From UBA2241 sp963777895 (lineage in GTDB: Bacteria > Actinomycetota > Thermoleophilia > UBA2241), in NCBI GenBank assembly GCA_963777895.1, contig CAVZSF010000003.1, forward strand, positions 248,001 to 312,000: a stretch of DNA of 64,000 bases, in the 5' to 3' direction. Of this stretch, positions 17,868-26,934 are shown piece after piece (position 1 is the stretch's first letter; each line of letters begins with the position of its first letter). The translations under genes were made by a program, and so were the position numbers. A model generated the notes under the pieces. It had not been told where the DNA came from. It made no database searches and worked only from the letters and a program-made list of their open reading frames with translations.

Positions 17868-17897
17868 ATCCTACTCCCGCCACGAGGTGTCCGACAA
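17868..17897 (-). promoter_or_regulatory. Possible promoter of the B12 operon
   Basis: On the minus strand TTGTCG (17897-17892) and TAGGAT (17873-17868) are separated by 18 bases, giving a partial match to a sigma-70 promoter. Transcription would begin about 20 bases before the riboswitch aptamer. The match is four of six in each box, so this is a candidate only. Confidence 0.4.
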
Positions 17898-17953
17898 ACG
17901 GCAGCCGTTCGCCCGGGGGCTGGTACGAGCGTCTAGTGAGGCTAAGGTGATTC

Positions 17954-18193
17954 GTGATGTGCGCCGATACAGCGCGTGGTGACGGAGTGAACGAGACCAT
18001 GGACAACCAGGAACAGGACGAAGTCGAGTTCTTCGGCATCAAGCTGAAGGTCAACAACGACCGCCTCGCCACGCTGCTCAACAGCAGCGTGAACGACAAC
18101 GTCGTCGTGGTGGGTCGGCGTACCCTCGATCTGCTTGCCAAGGCGGACGAGGACGACGACGACATCGCCGTGGAAGGCGTCGCCGTCGAGTAG
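17954..18193 (+). CDS. Small acidic hypothetical protein
   Basis: A protein of up to 79 residues that I cannot assign to a family. The core VEFFGIKLKVNNDRLATLLN and the following VVVVGRRTLDLL look conserved in character, and the end is a run of acidic residues. There is no signal peptide or membrane helix. The ATG at 17954 has AAGGTGA seven bases upstream. Starts at 17987 (GTG) or 17999 (ATG) are also possible. It is divergent from the B12 operon and is followed by a strong hairpin. Confidence 0.6.
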   Translation: MMCADTARGDGVNETMDNQEQDEVEFFGIKLKVNNDRLATLLNSSVNDNVVVVGRRTLDLLAKADEDDDDIAVEGVAVE

Positions 18194-18220
18194 ACGGGGA
18201 CGGGCAGTCCAGGACATGGC

Positions 18221-18252
18221 ACGGGGCGGCGAGCGTGAGCTCGCCGCCCCGT
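18221..18252. terminator. Perfect 14-base inverted repeat after the small acidic protein gene
   Basis: The arms ACGGGGCGGCGAGC (18221-18234) and GCTCGCCGCCCCGT (18239-18252) pair perfectly around a GTGA loop. It lies 28 bases after the stop of the small gene. No T tract follows, so it is a terminator by position and stability rather than by a full intrinsic-terminator pattern. Confidence 0.6.
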
Positions 18253-18327
18253 CGCATTCAGGGCCCGCGGATCTCATCCCGCGCGCCGGCTGGAGGCCAG
18301 GAACTGCTCGCACCCGCTCAGGGTCGT

Positions 18328-19419
18328 ATGATTCCAGACGCCATGGCGCCCCAGCTCTCACTTGTCATCCCGGTCTACAACGAGGTCGCCAGCCTCGAGC
18401 CTCTGCTCGCGGAGATCGATGCCGCCGTCGCCGGCCTCCAGACCTACGAGGTGGTGTTCGTCGACGACGGCTCCAGCGACGGGTCGTTCGCCGAGATGGA
18501 GCGCTTGGCCGCCCTGCGTGGTGACGTGCGCATCGTGAAGCTGCGCCGGAACTTCGGCAAGGCGGCGGCCCTGGCCCATGGCTTCGCGGCCGCCGCCGGC
18601 CCGCTCATCGTTACGCTCGACGGGGACCGTCAGGACGACCCACGGGAGATCCCCAAGCTGCTCGCGAAGCTCGACGAGGGCTTCGACCTGGTCTCGGGCT
18701 GGAAGCAGAGCCGGCAGGATCCCGCCACGAAGACCGTGCCCTCACGGCTCTTCAACTGGACGGTGCGGCGGACGACCGGCATCCCGCTGCACGACTTCAA
18801 CTGCGGCTTCAAGGCCTATCGCCGCGAGGTCGTGGAGAACGTGAACGTCTACGGCGACCTGCATCGCTACATCCCGGTGGTCGCGGCGCAGCAGGGATTT
18901 CGGGTGACGGAGGAGCGGGTGGCCCATCGTCGCCGCACGGCCGGGCACTCGAAGTTCGGCTGGCAGCGGTTCATGCGCGGCTACCTCGACCTGCTCACGG
19001 TGCTCTTCCTGGGCAGGTACCACAGCCGCCCGCAGCACCTCTTCGGCGGGCTCGGCACGCTGATCTTCCTCGTCGGCCTCCTGATCAGCGTCTACCTCAC
19101 CATCGACAAGCTGTTCTTCGGCCATGCGCTCAGCGACCGGCCGCTCCTCCTGCTCGGCGTCCTGCTGATGATCGTCGGGGTGCAGCTCGTGTCGCTGGGG
19201 CTGCTCAGCGAGCTGATCGTCCACTCGCGCGCGAAGGCCGGGCCCGAGCCTGCCTGGGTCGAGCGCGTCGTCGACCCCGCGCAGGCGAGGGCCGACCTCG
19301 AGGCCGCCGACGCCGCCGCAAGCCCGGGTGAGGGTCAGGCGTCGCGGAGCGACGAGCCGCGCGCCGCGGACGCCGGGTCGCGCGATGTGGATGTCGCCGG
19401 CGAGCGCCACAGACCGTGA
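18328..19419 (+). CDS. Family 2 glycosyltransferase with C-terminal membrane helices (DPMS/GtrB-like)
   Basis: About 363 residues from the ATG at 18328; an ATG at 18343 is also possible. The GT-A domain has SLVIPVYNE, VFVDDGSSDGS, LRRNFGKAAALAHGF and the metal motif TLDGDRQDDPREIP. Two C-terminal membrane helices (GTLIFLVGLLISVYL and LLLGVLLMIVGVQLVSL) are typical of undecaprenyl/dolichyl phosphate sugar transferases. The C-terminal tail is Ala/Glu-rich and probably unstructured. It heads a cluster with a GT4 enzyme and a flippase-like protein, so a role in making a lipid-linked surface sugar is inferred. Confidence 0.9.
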   Translation: MIPDAMAPQLSLVIPVYNEVASLEPLLAEIDAAVAGLQTYEVVFVDDGSSDGSFAEMERLAALRGDVRIVKLRRNFGKAAALAHGFAAAAGPLIVTLDGDRQDDPREIPKLLAKLDEGFDLVSGWKQSRQDPATKTVPSRLFNWTVRRTTGIPLHDFNCGFKAYRREVVENVNVYGDLHRYIPVVAAQQGFRVTEERVAHRRRTAGHSKFGWQRFMRGYLDLLTVLFLGRYHSRPQHLFGGLGTLIFLVGLLISVYLTIDKLFFGHALSDRPLLLLGVLLMIVGVQLVSLGLLSELIVHSRAKAGPEPAWVERVVDPAQARADLEAADAAASPGEGQASRSDEPRAADAGSRDVDVAGERHRP

Positions 19420-19438
19420 CGTCGGGCGGCAAGGTCTC

Positions 19439-20572
19439 GTGACCGTGGTCCGCGCGATCGCGTACGTCGGCACCTACGACCCCGCCTACCCCCGCAACGC
19501 CGTGCTCATCGCCGGGCTTCGCGAGCTTGGCGTCGAGGTCCTCGAGTTCAACGCGCCGCTGCCGCCGCTCGAGGCGGCGGCGATGGCGACGCCGGCGGGC
19601 GCTCTGCGCACCGCCGGCGCGGTCGCCGCCGCCCACCTGCGGCTGCTCGCACAGCACACGCGGCGGCTCGACGTCGACGCCGTGATCGTGGGCTACCCCG
19701 GTCATCTGCTGGTCCCGTTCGGACGGGTCCTGGCGTGGGTGCGCCGGACCCGCCTCGTGTTCGACCCGCTCGTCTCGCTCGCCGACACCTTCGCCGGTGA
19801 CCGCGCGCTCGTCGGCGAGCGCTCGCTCGCCGGCCGCGCCGCCGCCGCCGTCGACCGGGTCGCCTTCGGGCTCGCCGGACTCGTGCTGGCCGACACCGAC
19901 GCTCATGCCCGCTTCTTCGCCGCGCGCTTCGGCCTGACGGATTCGCGGCTCGCGGTGGTCCCGGTGGGCGCGCTGCCCGAGCCGGCCGCCACGGGCGCCG
20001 CCCGCGAGCTTGGTGAGGGCCGACCCCTGGTCGTGCTGCAGTACGGGAAGTGGAGCCCGCTGCACGGCGCCGACATCGTGCTGGAGGCGGCGGAGCTGCT
20101 CTGCGGAGCGCCGGTCCGCTTCGTCCTGGTCGGCGAGGGGCAGAGCTCGGACGCGCTGCGGGCACGCATCGCCGCCCACGGCCTCGAGAACGTGGAGTGG
20201 CGCGGGATGCTCGGCCGGGAGGAGCTGCGGCGGGAGACGCTTGCCGCCGACGTCTGCTTGGGTGTGTTCGGCCGGTCCGAGAAGGCCGCCCGCGTGATCC
20301 CCAACAAGGTGTTCGATGCCTTCGCCTGCGGGCGCCCGGTGGTGACCGCCGACAGCCCTGCCGCTCGTGAGTGCCTGAGCCGCGGGGAGGACTGCCTGCT
20401 CGTGCCGGCCGGTGACGCCGCCGCCCTGGCGGCCGCCATCGACGCGCTGCAGGACCGGGACAGGCGGGCCGCCCTGGGCGCGGCCGCCCTGGAGCACTAC
20501 CGGCGCCGGTTCACGCCGGCGGCGGTCGCCGGCGCCCTGCTGGCGGCGCTCGCGGGAGACGCCCGCCCGTGA
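19439..20572 (+). CDS. Family 4 glycosyltransferase (GT-B)
   Basis: About 377 residues from the GTG at 19439, with AAGG just upstream. The C-terminal Rossmann half contains VVLQYGKWSPLHGADIVLEA, VRFVLVGEGQ and VIPNKVFDAFACGRPVVTAD, with the GT4 glutamate region close to RECLSRGEDCLLVPAGD. The N-terminal half (AYVGTYDPAYPRNAVLIAGL) would hold the acceptor. The stop overlaps the start of the flippase-like gene (GTGA). The sugar it transfers is unknown. Confidence 0.88.
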   Translation: MTVVRAIAYVGTYDPAYPRNAVLIAGLRELGVEVLEFNAPLPPLEAAAMATPAGALRTAGAVAAAHLRLLAQHTRRLDVDAVIVGYPGHLLVPFGRVLAWVRRTRLVFDPLVSLADTFAGDRALVGERSLAGRAAAAVDRVAFGLAGLVLADTDAHARFFAARFGLTDSRLAVVPVGALPEPAATGAARELGEGRPLVVLQYGKWSPLHGADIVLEAAELLCGAPVRFVLVGEGQSSDALRARIAAHGLENVEWRGMLGREELRRETLAADVCLGVFGRSEKAARVIPNKVFDAFACGRPVVTADSPAARECLSRGEDCLLVPAGDAAALAAAIDALQDRDRRAALGAAALEHYRRRFTPAAVAGALLAALAGDARP

Positions 20573-21646
20573 ACGCGCCGGGCGCCCGGCCGGGCGGCGC
20601 GCGAGGCTCGCGCTTCCGCCTGCTGCAGTACGCGCTCCTCGCGCTCTCGGCCGTCTTCGTCGGCCTCGTGCTGCGCGACTCGTGGGCCGAGGTCCAGGCC
20701 TTCGCGTGGGAGCTCGACCCCGTGTGGCTGGCGTTGTCGGCCGCCGCCTTCCTCGTCTTCTACTGGCTCCAGGCGGCGGGCTGGTGGCTGCTGCTGCGCG
20801 GATTCGCGCTCGAGGCGCCCCTGGGCTGGGCGACCACGGTGTGGGCCCAGTCCATCCTTGCCCGCTACGTGCCCGGCAACGTCTTCATGTTCGTCGGACG
20901 TGCCGTGCTCAGCCACACGCGCGGTCTCGACCTCGATCGCGTGAGCGCCACCATGGTCTACGAGCAGGCGCTTGCAGTTCTGCGCCGCGCTCGTCACGCT
21001 CGGTGTCCTCTTCCCGTTCTGGGACTACCACCCGGGACTGGCGGCGATCTCGCTGTTGGGCATCCCGGTGCTGCTCGTCCTGCTGCACCCGCGGGTCTTC
21101 CGCCCCCTCGCCGGCCGCCTGCTGCGGCTGGCCCGTCGCGAGCCTCTGGGGGCCGTGCTTCCCTACCCGGCCGTGCTCGGACTGCTCTGCTACTATCTGG
21201 CTACGTGGCTGCTCGTCGGTACGGGCGCCTGGCTCCTGCTCAAGGGCGTCACCGAGGACGCGGGGACCGGGCTCCTCCCCGAGACGATCCTCGCCTACGC
21301 GTTCGCGTACGTCGCCGGCATGCTCGCGTTCGTCTTCCCGAGCGGGGTCGGCGTCCGTGAGGCGGTGCTCGCAGGGTCTCTCGGGAAGGAGCTGGGCTCC
21401 GGGGTGGCCCTCGCGTGGGCCGTCCTGCTGCGGCTATGGCAGATCGCCATCGAGCTGGCCTTCGTCGGCTTGCTGACGTTGGCGCATCGCCTGCGGGGCG
21501 CGCCGCGCGACGGTGGGCCGCCTGCGGTGACGGCGGCCGACGACGCGGGTGGGGAGCCGAAGCCGCGGGACGACGAACGGGACGGCGAAACGCCGGAGGC
21601 CGGCGGGCGCGCCGCGGAGGCCTCCGGTCCGCGGCGAGGTGCATGA
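20569..21646 (+). CDS. LPG-synthase-type flippase-like membrane protein (UPF0104/AglD2), one +1 frame break
   Basis: The N-terminal part (to about residue 134) carries the family signs AAGWWLLLRGFAL, ILARYVPGNVFMFVGRAVL and ATMVYEQAL. The frame then breaks at the CTT at 20971-20973. The +1 frame continues with QFCAALVTLGVLFPFWDY and the C-terminal helices including GMLAFVFPSGVGVREAVL. Removing one T gives an uninterrupted YEQALQFCAAL. The protein has about eight membrane helices and an acidic tail. Relatives move or modify polyprenyl- or glycolipids. It is coupled to the GT4 gene by a GTGA overlap and followed within two bases by the DUF2079 gene. Confidence 0.85.
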
Positions 21647-21647
21647 C

Positions 21648-23349
21648 GTGGCGAAACGACGGGCGAGGAAGAAGGCGGGGGCGGCCGCGGCGGCCGCGGC
21701 GAAGCCGCATGGCCGCGGCCGCCTTGCGCCGGTCTCCGAGCTCGAACCGGACGCGTACGCGGCGCTCTTCCGGCGCTGCGCCTGGTACGTGCTCGCCGGC
21801 GCGGTCGCGTTCGCCGTCGTCTTCGCCCTGCTCGCCTGGCTTCGCTACCGGATGTACTACGGCGGCCGCTTCGACCTCGGCAACATGGTCCAGGCGGTGT
21901 ACAACACCGCCCACGGTCACTTCCTCGAGATAACGACGGCGGGTTCGGGTGAGCCCCGACAGATGTCGCGGCTCGGGGCTCACGTCGATCCCATCCTCGC
22001 CGCGTTCGCCCTGCCGTGGCTCGTGTGGCCCAGCCCGGTCATGCTGCTCGTGCTGCAGAGCGTCATCGTGGCCACGGGCGCCTGGCCGGCGTACCGCCTC
22101 GGCGCGCGCGTCACAAGGGACCCGCGCGCCGGCGCCCTGCTCGCCGGCGCCCTTCTGCTCTACCCCGCGCTCGGCTACGGCGTCCTCAACGAGTTCCACC
22201 CCATCACGCTCGCGACCCCGCTGCTTCTCTGGGCCTTTCTCTTCATCGAGGAGGACCGCTGGCTGGCCGCCGTCCCCTTCCTCGTGCTGGCCGCGCTCTG
22301 CAAGGAGGACGTGCCCCTCGTGCTGGCCGTCATGGGCGCCTACTTCGCCCTGCGCAAGCGCTCCTTCTGGCCGCTCGTCCTCACCGCTCTTGCGCTCGCC
22401 TATTTCGCCTTCGCCGTCTGGGTCGTGATCCCGCACTTCAACGAGGCGGGCACGCCCTTCATCGACAGGTATGCAGCCTATGGCTCGGGCGCCGGCGAGA
22501 TGGTCCGGACGGCGCTTGACCGATCCGCGGCTGCTCGCCGGCGACGTCTTCGCCGCCGACAACCTCGAGTACTGGCTGCACCTGCTCTGGCCCTTCGGGT
22601 TCCTGCCGCTGCTGAGTCCCGTGACGTTGCTCATCGCGGCGCCCGAGCTTGCCCTGAACGCGCTCTCCAGCGTGATCTGGCAGCGGAGCATCCAGTTCCA
22701 TTACACGGCGGCGGAGATCCCCTTCTTCTTCGCCGCCGCCGTCTTCGGGCTCATGCGCCTCTGGCGCTGGCTGGGCGGGGGATGGCGCCGGCCCGAGAGC
22801 GCCATGCGGGGCGAGCTGCTGGGCCGCGCGGACCTCGCCCTCGTCGTCCTGCTCCTCTCGCTCGCGGCCTCGTACGTGCTGGGCCCGCTGCCGTTCTCAC
22901 TGCCCGGCGCGCACTACAATGGGAAGGCCTACGCGAAGACTGGTCATGCCGCCGTCCTCGACATGGCGGTCGCCATGGTGCCGGACGGCGTGACCACCTC
23001 GGTCAACAACAACGTCGGCTCGCATCTCTCGGCCCGCCGCGTCGTGTACACGTTCCCGGACTACGCCGGGGCCAAGTACGTGGTCGTCGACCAGTCACGG
23101 CCGTCCGTGTACGACCGCACCGACAAGATCCTGCACGACCAGGCTCTCGGCCGGCTGGTCCTCGACACCCGTTACGTGTCGGTCTTCGCCCGCGACAAGG
23201 TCTTCGTTTTCAAGCTGTTGAGCGGATCCGGCGAAGGCCAGGGATCGGGCGCGAGCCAGGGTTCGGGCGCGGGTGGCTCCTCCGATGAGGGCGGCGCGAC
23301 GCCCGGCACGAGCGCCTCGCCCAGCGGGGGCGCCGGCTCCGCAGACTGA
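21648..23349 (+). CDS. DUF2079 multi-pass membrane protein, one +1 frame break
   Basis: It starts at the GTG at 21648 with a very basic N-terminus (AKRRARKKAG). The membrane part has the DUF2079 signs YYGGRFDLGNMVQAVYNT, LGAHVDPILAAFALP and the Asn-Glu-Phe-His region YGVLNEFHPITLATPLLLW. The frame breaks at the CTT at 22515-22517 (after MVRTAL). The +1 frame continues TDPRLLAGDVFAADNLEYW to the end at 23349, including a soluble domain (VVYTFPDYAGAKYVVVDQS) and a Ser/Gly-rich tail. The family resembles GT-C glycosyltransferases, and its function is not established. It follows the flippase-like gene in the same run. Confidence 0.83.
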
Positions 23350-23356
23350 GCGCCGC

Positions 23357-24532
23357 TCAGGCCACCCAGGCGAAGACCGCGAACATCGCGGTCAACGCGA
23401 CCGATCCCAGCACCATCGCCACGAGGACGGCGGCGTGGGCGCGCGGCCTGTCGCGCGTGAACGCCGCCATCGCGACGAAGAGCGGGAAGGCCACCAGCAT
23501 GAACCGCGGGTACGAGAGCAGCGGGATGTATCTGGCCGGGAAGAAGAGCGGGAAGAGGGCGGCTGCCGCCCCGTACAGTGAGTAGGCGGGCGGCAGCCGC
23601 TTCGCCGCATAGAAGAGGCAGAGCAGGGCGATGACGAGCGCCGCGAGCCCGATCAGGTTGGCGATCGCGACCCGATAGGCGTCGCCCGGCTGCAGCACCT
23701 GCCAGTAGAGGTCGAGGTACTGGCCGGAGAGCAACTGGCGCAGTCCCTGGACGCCGCCCTCGATGCCGCGCGCGATGGTGAAGTTCGGCCACAACAGAGC
23801 GCGCCGCCACTGCTGTTGCACGTCGGCGAAGAGCAGGGGCTTACCGAAGCTGACGCTGAGGTAGGTCATCCAGACGAGGAGGCCTTCCGCGACCATGAGC
23901 AGGTTGGCGACCTGGGCGTCGGTGCGGCGCAGACGCCAGCCGCGGCGCTGGTAGTAGAAGACCGCCATCGGCACGAGCAGCAGGACCCCCGTGCTGCGGG
24001 TGAGCGCCGCCAGCAGCCCGGCCAGGCCGGCGAGCCGCCACCGCTCCTGCCGCGCCCACCAGAAGCAGGCCAGCGAGAGGAGCAGGAAGATCGATTCGGT
24101 GTAGACGGCCTGGAAGAAGAAGGCGGTCGGGAAGAGCGAGATGTAGACGACCGAGCGGACCGCGACCTTCTGCCCGAAGTCCGCCTCCACGAGCCGGTAA
24201 AGCAGCCACACACTGGCGGCGAAGCACACCAGCGAGATGACGATGCCGCTTGTCAGCAGGTTGCCGCCCAGGACGACGCCGAGCCAGCGGATCAGGAGAG
24301 GGTACAGGGGGAAGAACGCCGTGCTGCCGTCGGCGTCGGCGTAGCCGGCCGCGGCGATCTTGATGTACCAGACGCCGTCCCAGTGCGCCCAGGGGTTGAG
24401 CAGGTGGCCGAGCGGCCCTGTGAAGACCTCGGCCCGCTCGGGGAAGCGGACCGCCCAGGAGGCGTCGCGGATCCCGAAGACGTAGGTCGCGGCGAAGCCG
24501 GCGAACAGGATGAAGAGGCGGCCGCCCACCAC
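23357..24532 (-). CDS. PIG-V-like mannosyltransferase family membrane protein (GT-C)
   Basis: A 391-residue protein with about nine to ten membrane helices. The loop after the first helix has NPWAHWDGVWYIKIAAAGY and TAFFPLYPLLIRW, matching the PIG-V/COG5542 family, whose loop-1 acidic residue is catalytic in GT-C enzymes. A second sign is TAFFFQAVYTESIFLLLS. In eukaryotes PIG-V adds a mannose to GPI; the bacterial substrate is unknown and probably a polyprenyl-phosphate sugar acceptor. The start is the GTG at 24532. It converges with the DUF2079 gene with seven bases between them and lies 94 bases after the MscS gene. Confidence 0.8.
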   Translation of the reverse strand: MVGGRLFILFAGFAATYVFGIRDASWAVRFPERAEVFTGPLGHLLNPWAHWDGVWYIKIAAAGYADADGSTAFFPLYPLLIRWLGVVLGGNLLTSGIVISLVCFAASVWLLYRLVEADFGQKVAVRSVVYISLFPTAFFFQAVYTESIFLLLSLACFWWARQERWRLAGLAGLLAALTRSTGVLLLVPMAVFYYQRRGWRLRRTDAQVANLLMVAEGLLVWMTYLSVSFGKPLLFADVQQQWRRALLWPNFTIARGIEGGVQGLRQLLSGQYLDLYWQVLQPGDAYRVAIANLIGLAALVIALLCLFYAAKRLPPAYSLYGAAAALFPLFFPARYIPLLSYPRFMLVAFPLFVAMAAFTRDRPRAHAAVLVAMVLGSVALTAMFAVFAWVA

Positions 24533-24626
24533 CGCGAGCAGGACCTGGCCCAGAGGGCCGGTCAGGCGCCCGCGGATGCCGGCGGCCGCCCCGGGCTTCG
24601 CCTCAGCCTCTGCCCCGGGCTTCGCC

Positions 24627-25451
24627 TCAGCCTCCGTCCGGGGCCCCCGGGGTGAGCAGGCCGCGCGCGAGCAGGGTGGTGAGGATCTGCTCGCGCAGGC
24701 GTGCCGCCAGGGTACGTCGCTCGAGCGGGTCGCCCGTCCACGCCATGAGCCGCAGCACGACGGTGTCGGCGGTCACGTCCTGGACCTCGACCGAGTGCGC
24801 GCGTCCGGGGGGTGGCGGTGTGAGCGCCGCCGCCTGTTCCAGCATGACCTGCTTCACCTCGCTGAGGGACACGGCCAGCGGCAGCGTGAGATCGACGAGG
24901 ACGGCGCTCGCCGGGTCGTCGATCGAGTAGTTCTCGACGACCTTGCTCGCGAAGACCTCGTTGGGGATCACGATGCGGCGATCGTCGGCCGTCCTGATCG
25001 TGGTGTACGTCAGCTTGATCTCGTCGACGACGCCGTGCATGCCGTCGACGCCGACGTAGTCACCGATGCGCACCGGCTGCGAGAAGGCGATGAACACGCC
25101 GCTCGCGAGGTTGGCGATGGGGGCGCGGGCGGCGAAGCCGAAGACCGCGGCGAAGATCGCCGCGGAGGCGAGCATCGTCCGCGCCAGCGTCCCCACGACG
25201 GCGAACTGCAGCAGAGCCAGGGCGATGCCCACGAACAGGATGAGGACGACGGTCAGGCGCCTCGCCATGCGCATGCGCGTCTTCTCCGACGGGCTCGGCT
25301 CGCCGCGCAGGCGCAGCATGGCGCGGTCGCGGCGCACGAAGAGCCAGTCGACGACGCGCGCCGCGACCAAGGCGATCACGAGGTAGACGATGGCGCGCAC
25401 CCAGGGTTCCTTGGTGAGTGACGTGGCGAGGACGATCGGGGCAGCGTGCAC
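24627..25451 (-). CDS. Small-conductance mechanosensitive channel (MscS family)
   Basis: About 274 residues from the GTG at 25451; the frame extends upstream only as arginine-rich noise. There are two N-terminal helices, then the pore-lining helix region (FAAVFGFAARAPIANLASGV) and the beta domain with FSQPVRIGDYVGVDGMHGVV, which is the MscS signature. The C-terminal alpha/beta domain ends near 265. The channel opens under membrane tension and releases solutes on osmotic downshift. It lies in a run with an unknown membrane protein and an MBL-fold hydrolase upstream. Confidence 0.92.
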   Translation of the reverse strand: MHAAPIVLATSLTKEPWVRAIVYLVIALVAARVVDWLFVRRDRAMLRLRGEPSPSEKTRMRMARRLTVVLILFVGIALALLQFAVVGTLARTMLASAAIFAAVFGFAARAPIANLASGVFIAFSQPVRIGDYVGVDGMHGVVDEIKLTYTTIRTADDRRIVIPNEVFASKVVENYSIDDPASAVLVDLTLPLAVSLSEVKQVMLEQAAALTPPPPGRAHSVEVQDVTADTVVLRLMAWTGDPLERRTLAARLREQILTTLLARGLLTPGAPDGG

Positions 25452-25467
25452 GTCCGTCTTACCTCGT

Positions 25468-26031
25468 TCAGGGGCTCGGCGACGCCGAGGGCGACGGCGA
25501 CGGTGTCCCGGCGCCGGCAGGCAGGTCGTCACGGACGTCGTAGAGCAGCCGGCCCGTCTGGTAGTCGAGCAGGGCGGCGGTCACATCGTCGGAGCTGCCG
25601 CCCGCCTTGCCGAAGACCTCCCAGATGAAGCGGTAACTGGGCACGACCTCGCGCGTCACCGTGTGGCCGGCGACCGTGTGAGAGAAGGCATAGGGCTGGT
25701 CTTCGGGGACGAAGAGCAACTGGACCTCGTCGGGCGAGACATCGCTCCCCTTGAAGAGCCACTGTGCCTTGCGCAAGGCCTCGCCCGACGTCTTGAGCTC
25801 GGAGTCGCCGGGCACGCGGAGCGCGGCGGCGACGAACGACCAGCCCCGCCACGGATGCGTGGCGAACTCGTTGCGCTGCTCGGGCGCGGTGTACCGGTAG
25901 GCGACCAGCGCCGGCAGCAACGCGGCGAGTACGACCAGCGCGATGACGACGGCGGTGAGCAGGCCGACGTTGCGCCGCCGCACCTCGGGCGGCGGCGCAA
26001 CGTCCCCGGCGGTCACGGGCCGGTCGGTCAC
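25468..26031 (-). CDS. Hypothetical single-pass membrane protein
   Basis: A 187-residue protein that I do not recognise. The first 23 residues are cytoplasmic, one helix follows (NVGLLTAVVIALVVLAALLP), and the rest should be outside. The outer part contains WRGWSFVAAALRVPGDSELK and PSYRFIWEVFGKAGGSSDDV, and a Pro/Ser tail closes it. The GTG start overlaps the stop of the MBL-fold gene (GTGA). The MscS gene follows after 16 bases, so the three are probably co-transcribed. Confidence 0.6.
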   Translation of the reverse strand: MTDRPVTAGDVAPPPEVRRRNVGLLTAVVIALVVLAALLPALVAYRYTAPEQRNEFATHPWRGWSFVAAALRVPGDSELKTSGEALRKAQWLFKGSDVSPDEVQLLFVPEDQPYAFSHTVAGHTVTREVVPSYRFIWEVFGKAGGSSDDVTAALLDYQTGRLLYDVRDDLPAGAGTPSPSPSASPSP

Positions 26032-26825
26032 GCCCCTGCCAGCTCGACCACGTCGCCGTCGGCGGGAACAGCCGTCGCGGGGAACACCTCGGCGGCATGG
26101 GCGGCCATCATCGCGTAGTAGGCCTCGTCGAAGAGCGGGTTAAGGTGCATGAACAGGAGGCGTCCGACCTCGGCTTGCGCCGCCAGGTCGGCCGCGGCGG
26201 TCGCCTCGCTGTGCGCCGCGAAGCCGGCGGCGAGCGAGGCGGGGACGCCGTGTCCGTCCTTCTTCGAGTACCAGGCCTCGTGCAGCAGGAGACCGGCTCC
26301 TTGGGCGAAGACGGCCGTCTCGGGATCGATGACCGTGTCGGTGGCGAGCACGAGGGCGTCGTCGAGACGGTAGCCCAGCGTCGCCTGCGTGTGTTGCTGG
26401 ACGCGCACCCGGATGCGGTGCCCGGCGATCTCCTGCTCACCCGGGAGGACCTCGTCGATGGTCACCCCCGAGATGTCCGCGAACGGCCGGGGGTTGTAGG
26501 GCGGCCGGATCAGCTCCGCCAGCGCCGCCCGCGGGTCGAATCCGGAGAGCTCCTTCGCCGGGGCATGGATGGTCAGGCCGCGCTCGGGGAACAGCGCGGG
26601 CAGGTAGGCCAGGCCGCAGGTGTGGTCGAGGTGGTAGTGCGTGAGGAAGAGGTGGACCTCGGTGCAGCGCTCGAGCAGGGACTTGTACGGGGGCGCCACG
26701 AGTCGGCCGATGCCGGTGCCGGCGTCGAAGATCAGGAGCCGGGGCCCATCCTCGATGGCGAAGCACGTCGTGGCGCGTCGCGCGGTGGGCACCCATCCTT
26801 GCGTGCCCAGCACCCACAGGTTCAT
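26028..26825 (-). CDS. MBL-fold metallo-hydrolase (ribonuclease Z-like)
   Basis: About 265 residues from the ATG at 26825, which has GGGAGGG six bases upstream. The zinc motif is LTHYHLDHTCGL and the later ligands lie near LVLATDTVIDPE and HEAWYSK. The closing HxH region is LLFMHLNPLFDEAYY. The overall shape is that of RNase Z-like or phosphodiesterase MBL enzymes, but the tRNA-binding arm of true RNase Z was not seen. The substrate is unknown. It is the first gene of the run that leads to the MscS gene. Confidence 0.85.
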   Translation of the reverse strand: MNLWVLGTQGWVPTARRATTCFAIEDGPRLLIFDAGTGIGRLVAPPYKSLLERCTEVHLFLTHYHLDHTCGLAYLPALFPERGLTIHAPAKELSGFDPRAALAELIRPPYNPRPFADISGVTIDEVLPGEQEIAGHRIRVRVQQHTQATLGYRLDDALVLATDTVIDPETAVFAQGAGLLLHEAWYSKKDGHGVPASLAAGFAAHSEATAAADLAAQAEVGRLLFMHLNPLFDEAYYAMMAAHAAEVFPATAVPADGDVVELAGA

Positions 26826-26850
26826 CAAATCCCTCCCCGGCGTGTCGGCG

Positions 26851-26879
26851 TTGACCGTACGGTACAACAGTCGTATACC
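26851..26879 (+). promoter_or_regulatory. Strong sigma-70-like promoter for the GGDEF-like gene
   Basis: TTGACC (26851-26856) and TATACC (26874-26879) are spaced by exactly 17 bases. This is the best plus-strand promoter in the area. Transcription should begin near 26886-26888, almost on the ATG at 26888, so the first ATG would be nearly leaderless while the gene start at 26912 has a short leader. Confidence 0.65.
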
Positions 26880-26886
26880 CCTTCAC

Positions 26887-26934
26887 GATGGCTGAGGCAG
26901 AGAAATGACGGATGGCTGAGGCAGAGAAGAGACG
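26887..26934 (+). repeat. 24-base tandem duplication of the start-codon region
   Basis: Two copies of a 24-base unit (26887-26910 and 26911-26934) differ at two positions. Each copy begins GATGGCTGAGGCAGAGAA. In the first copy the ATG is followed after six codons by TGA; in the second copy the same start continues into the GGDEF-like protein. The duplication has created a six-codon leader reading frame (MAEAEK) directly before the gene. Confidence 0.9.
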
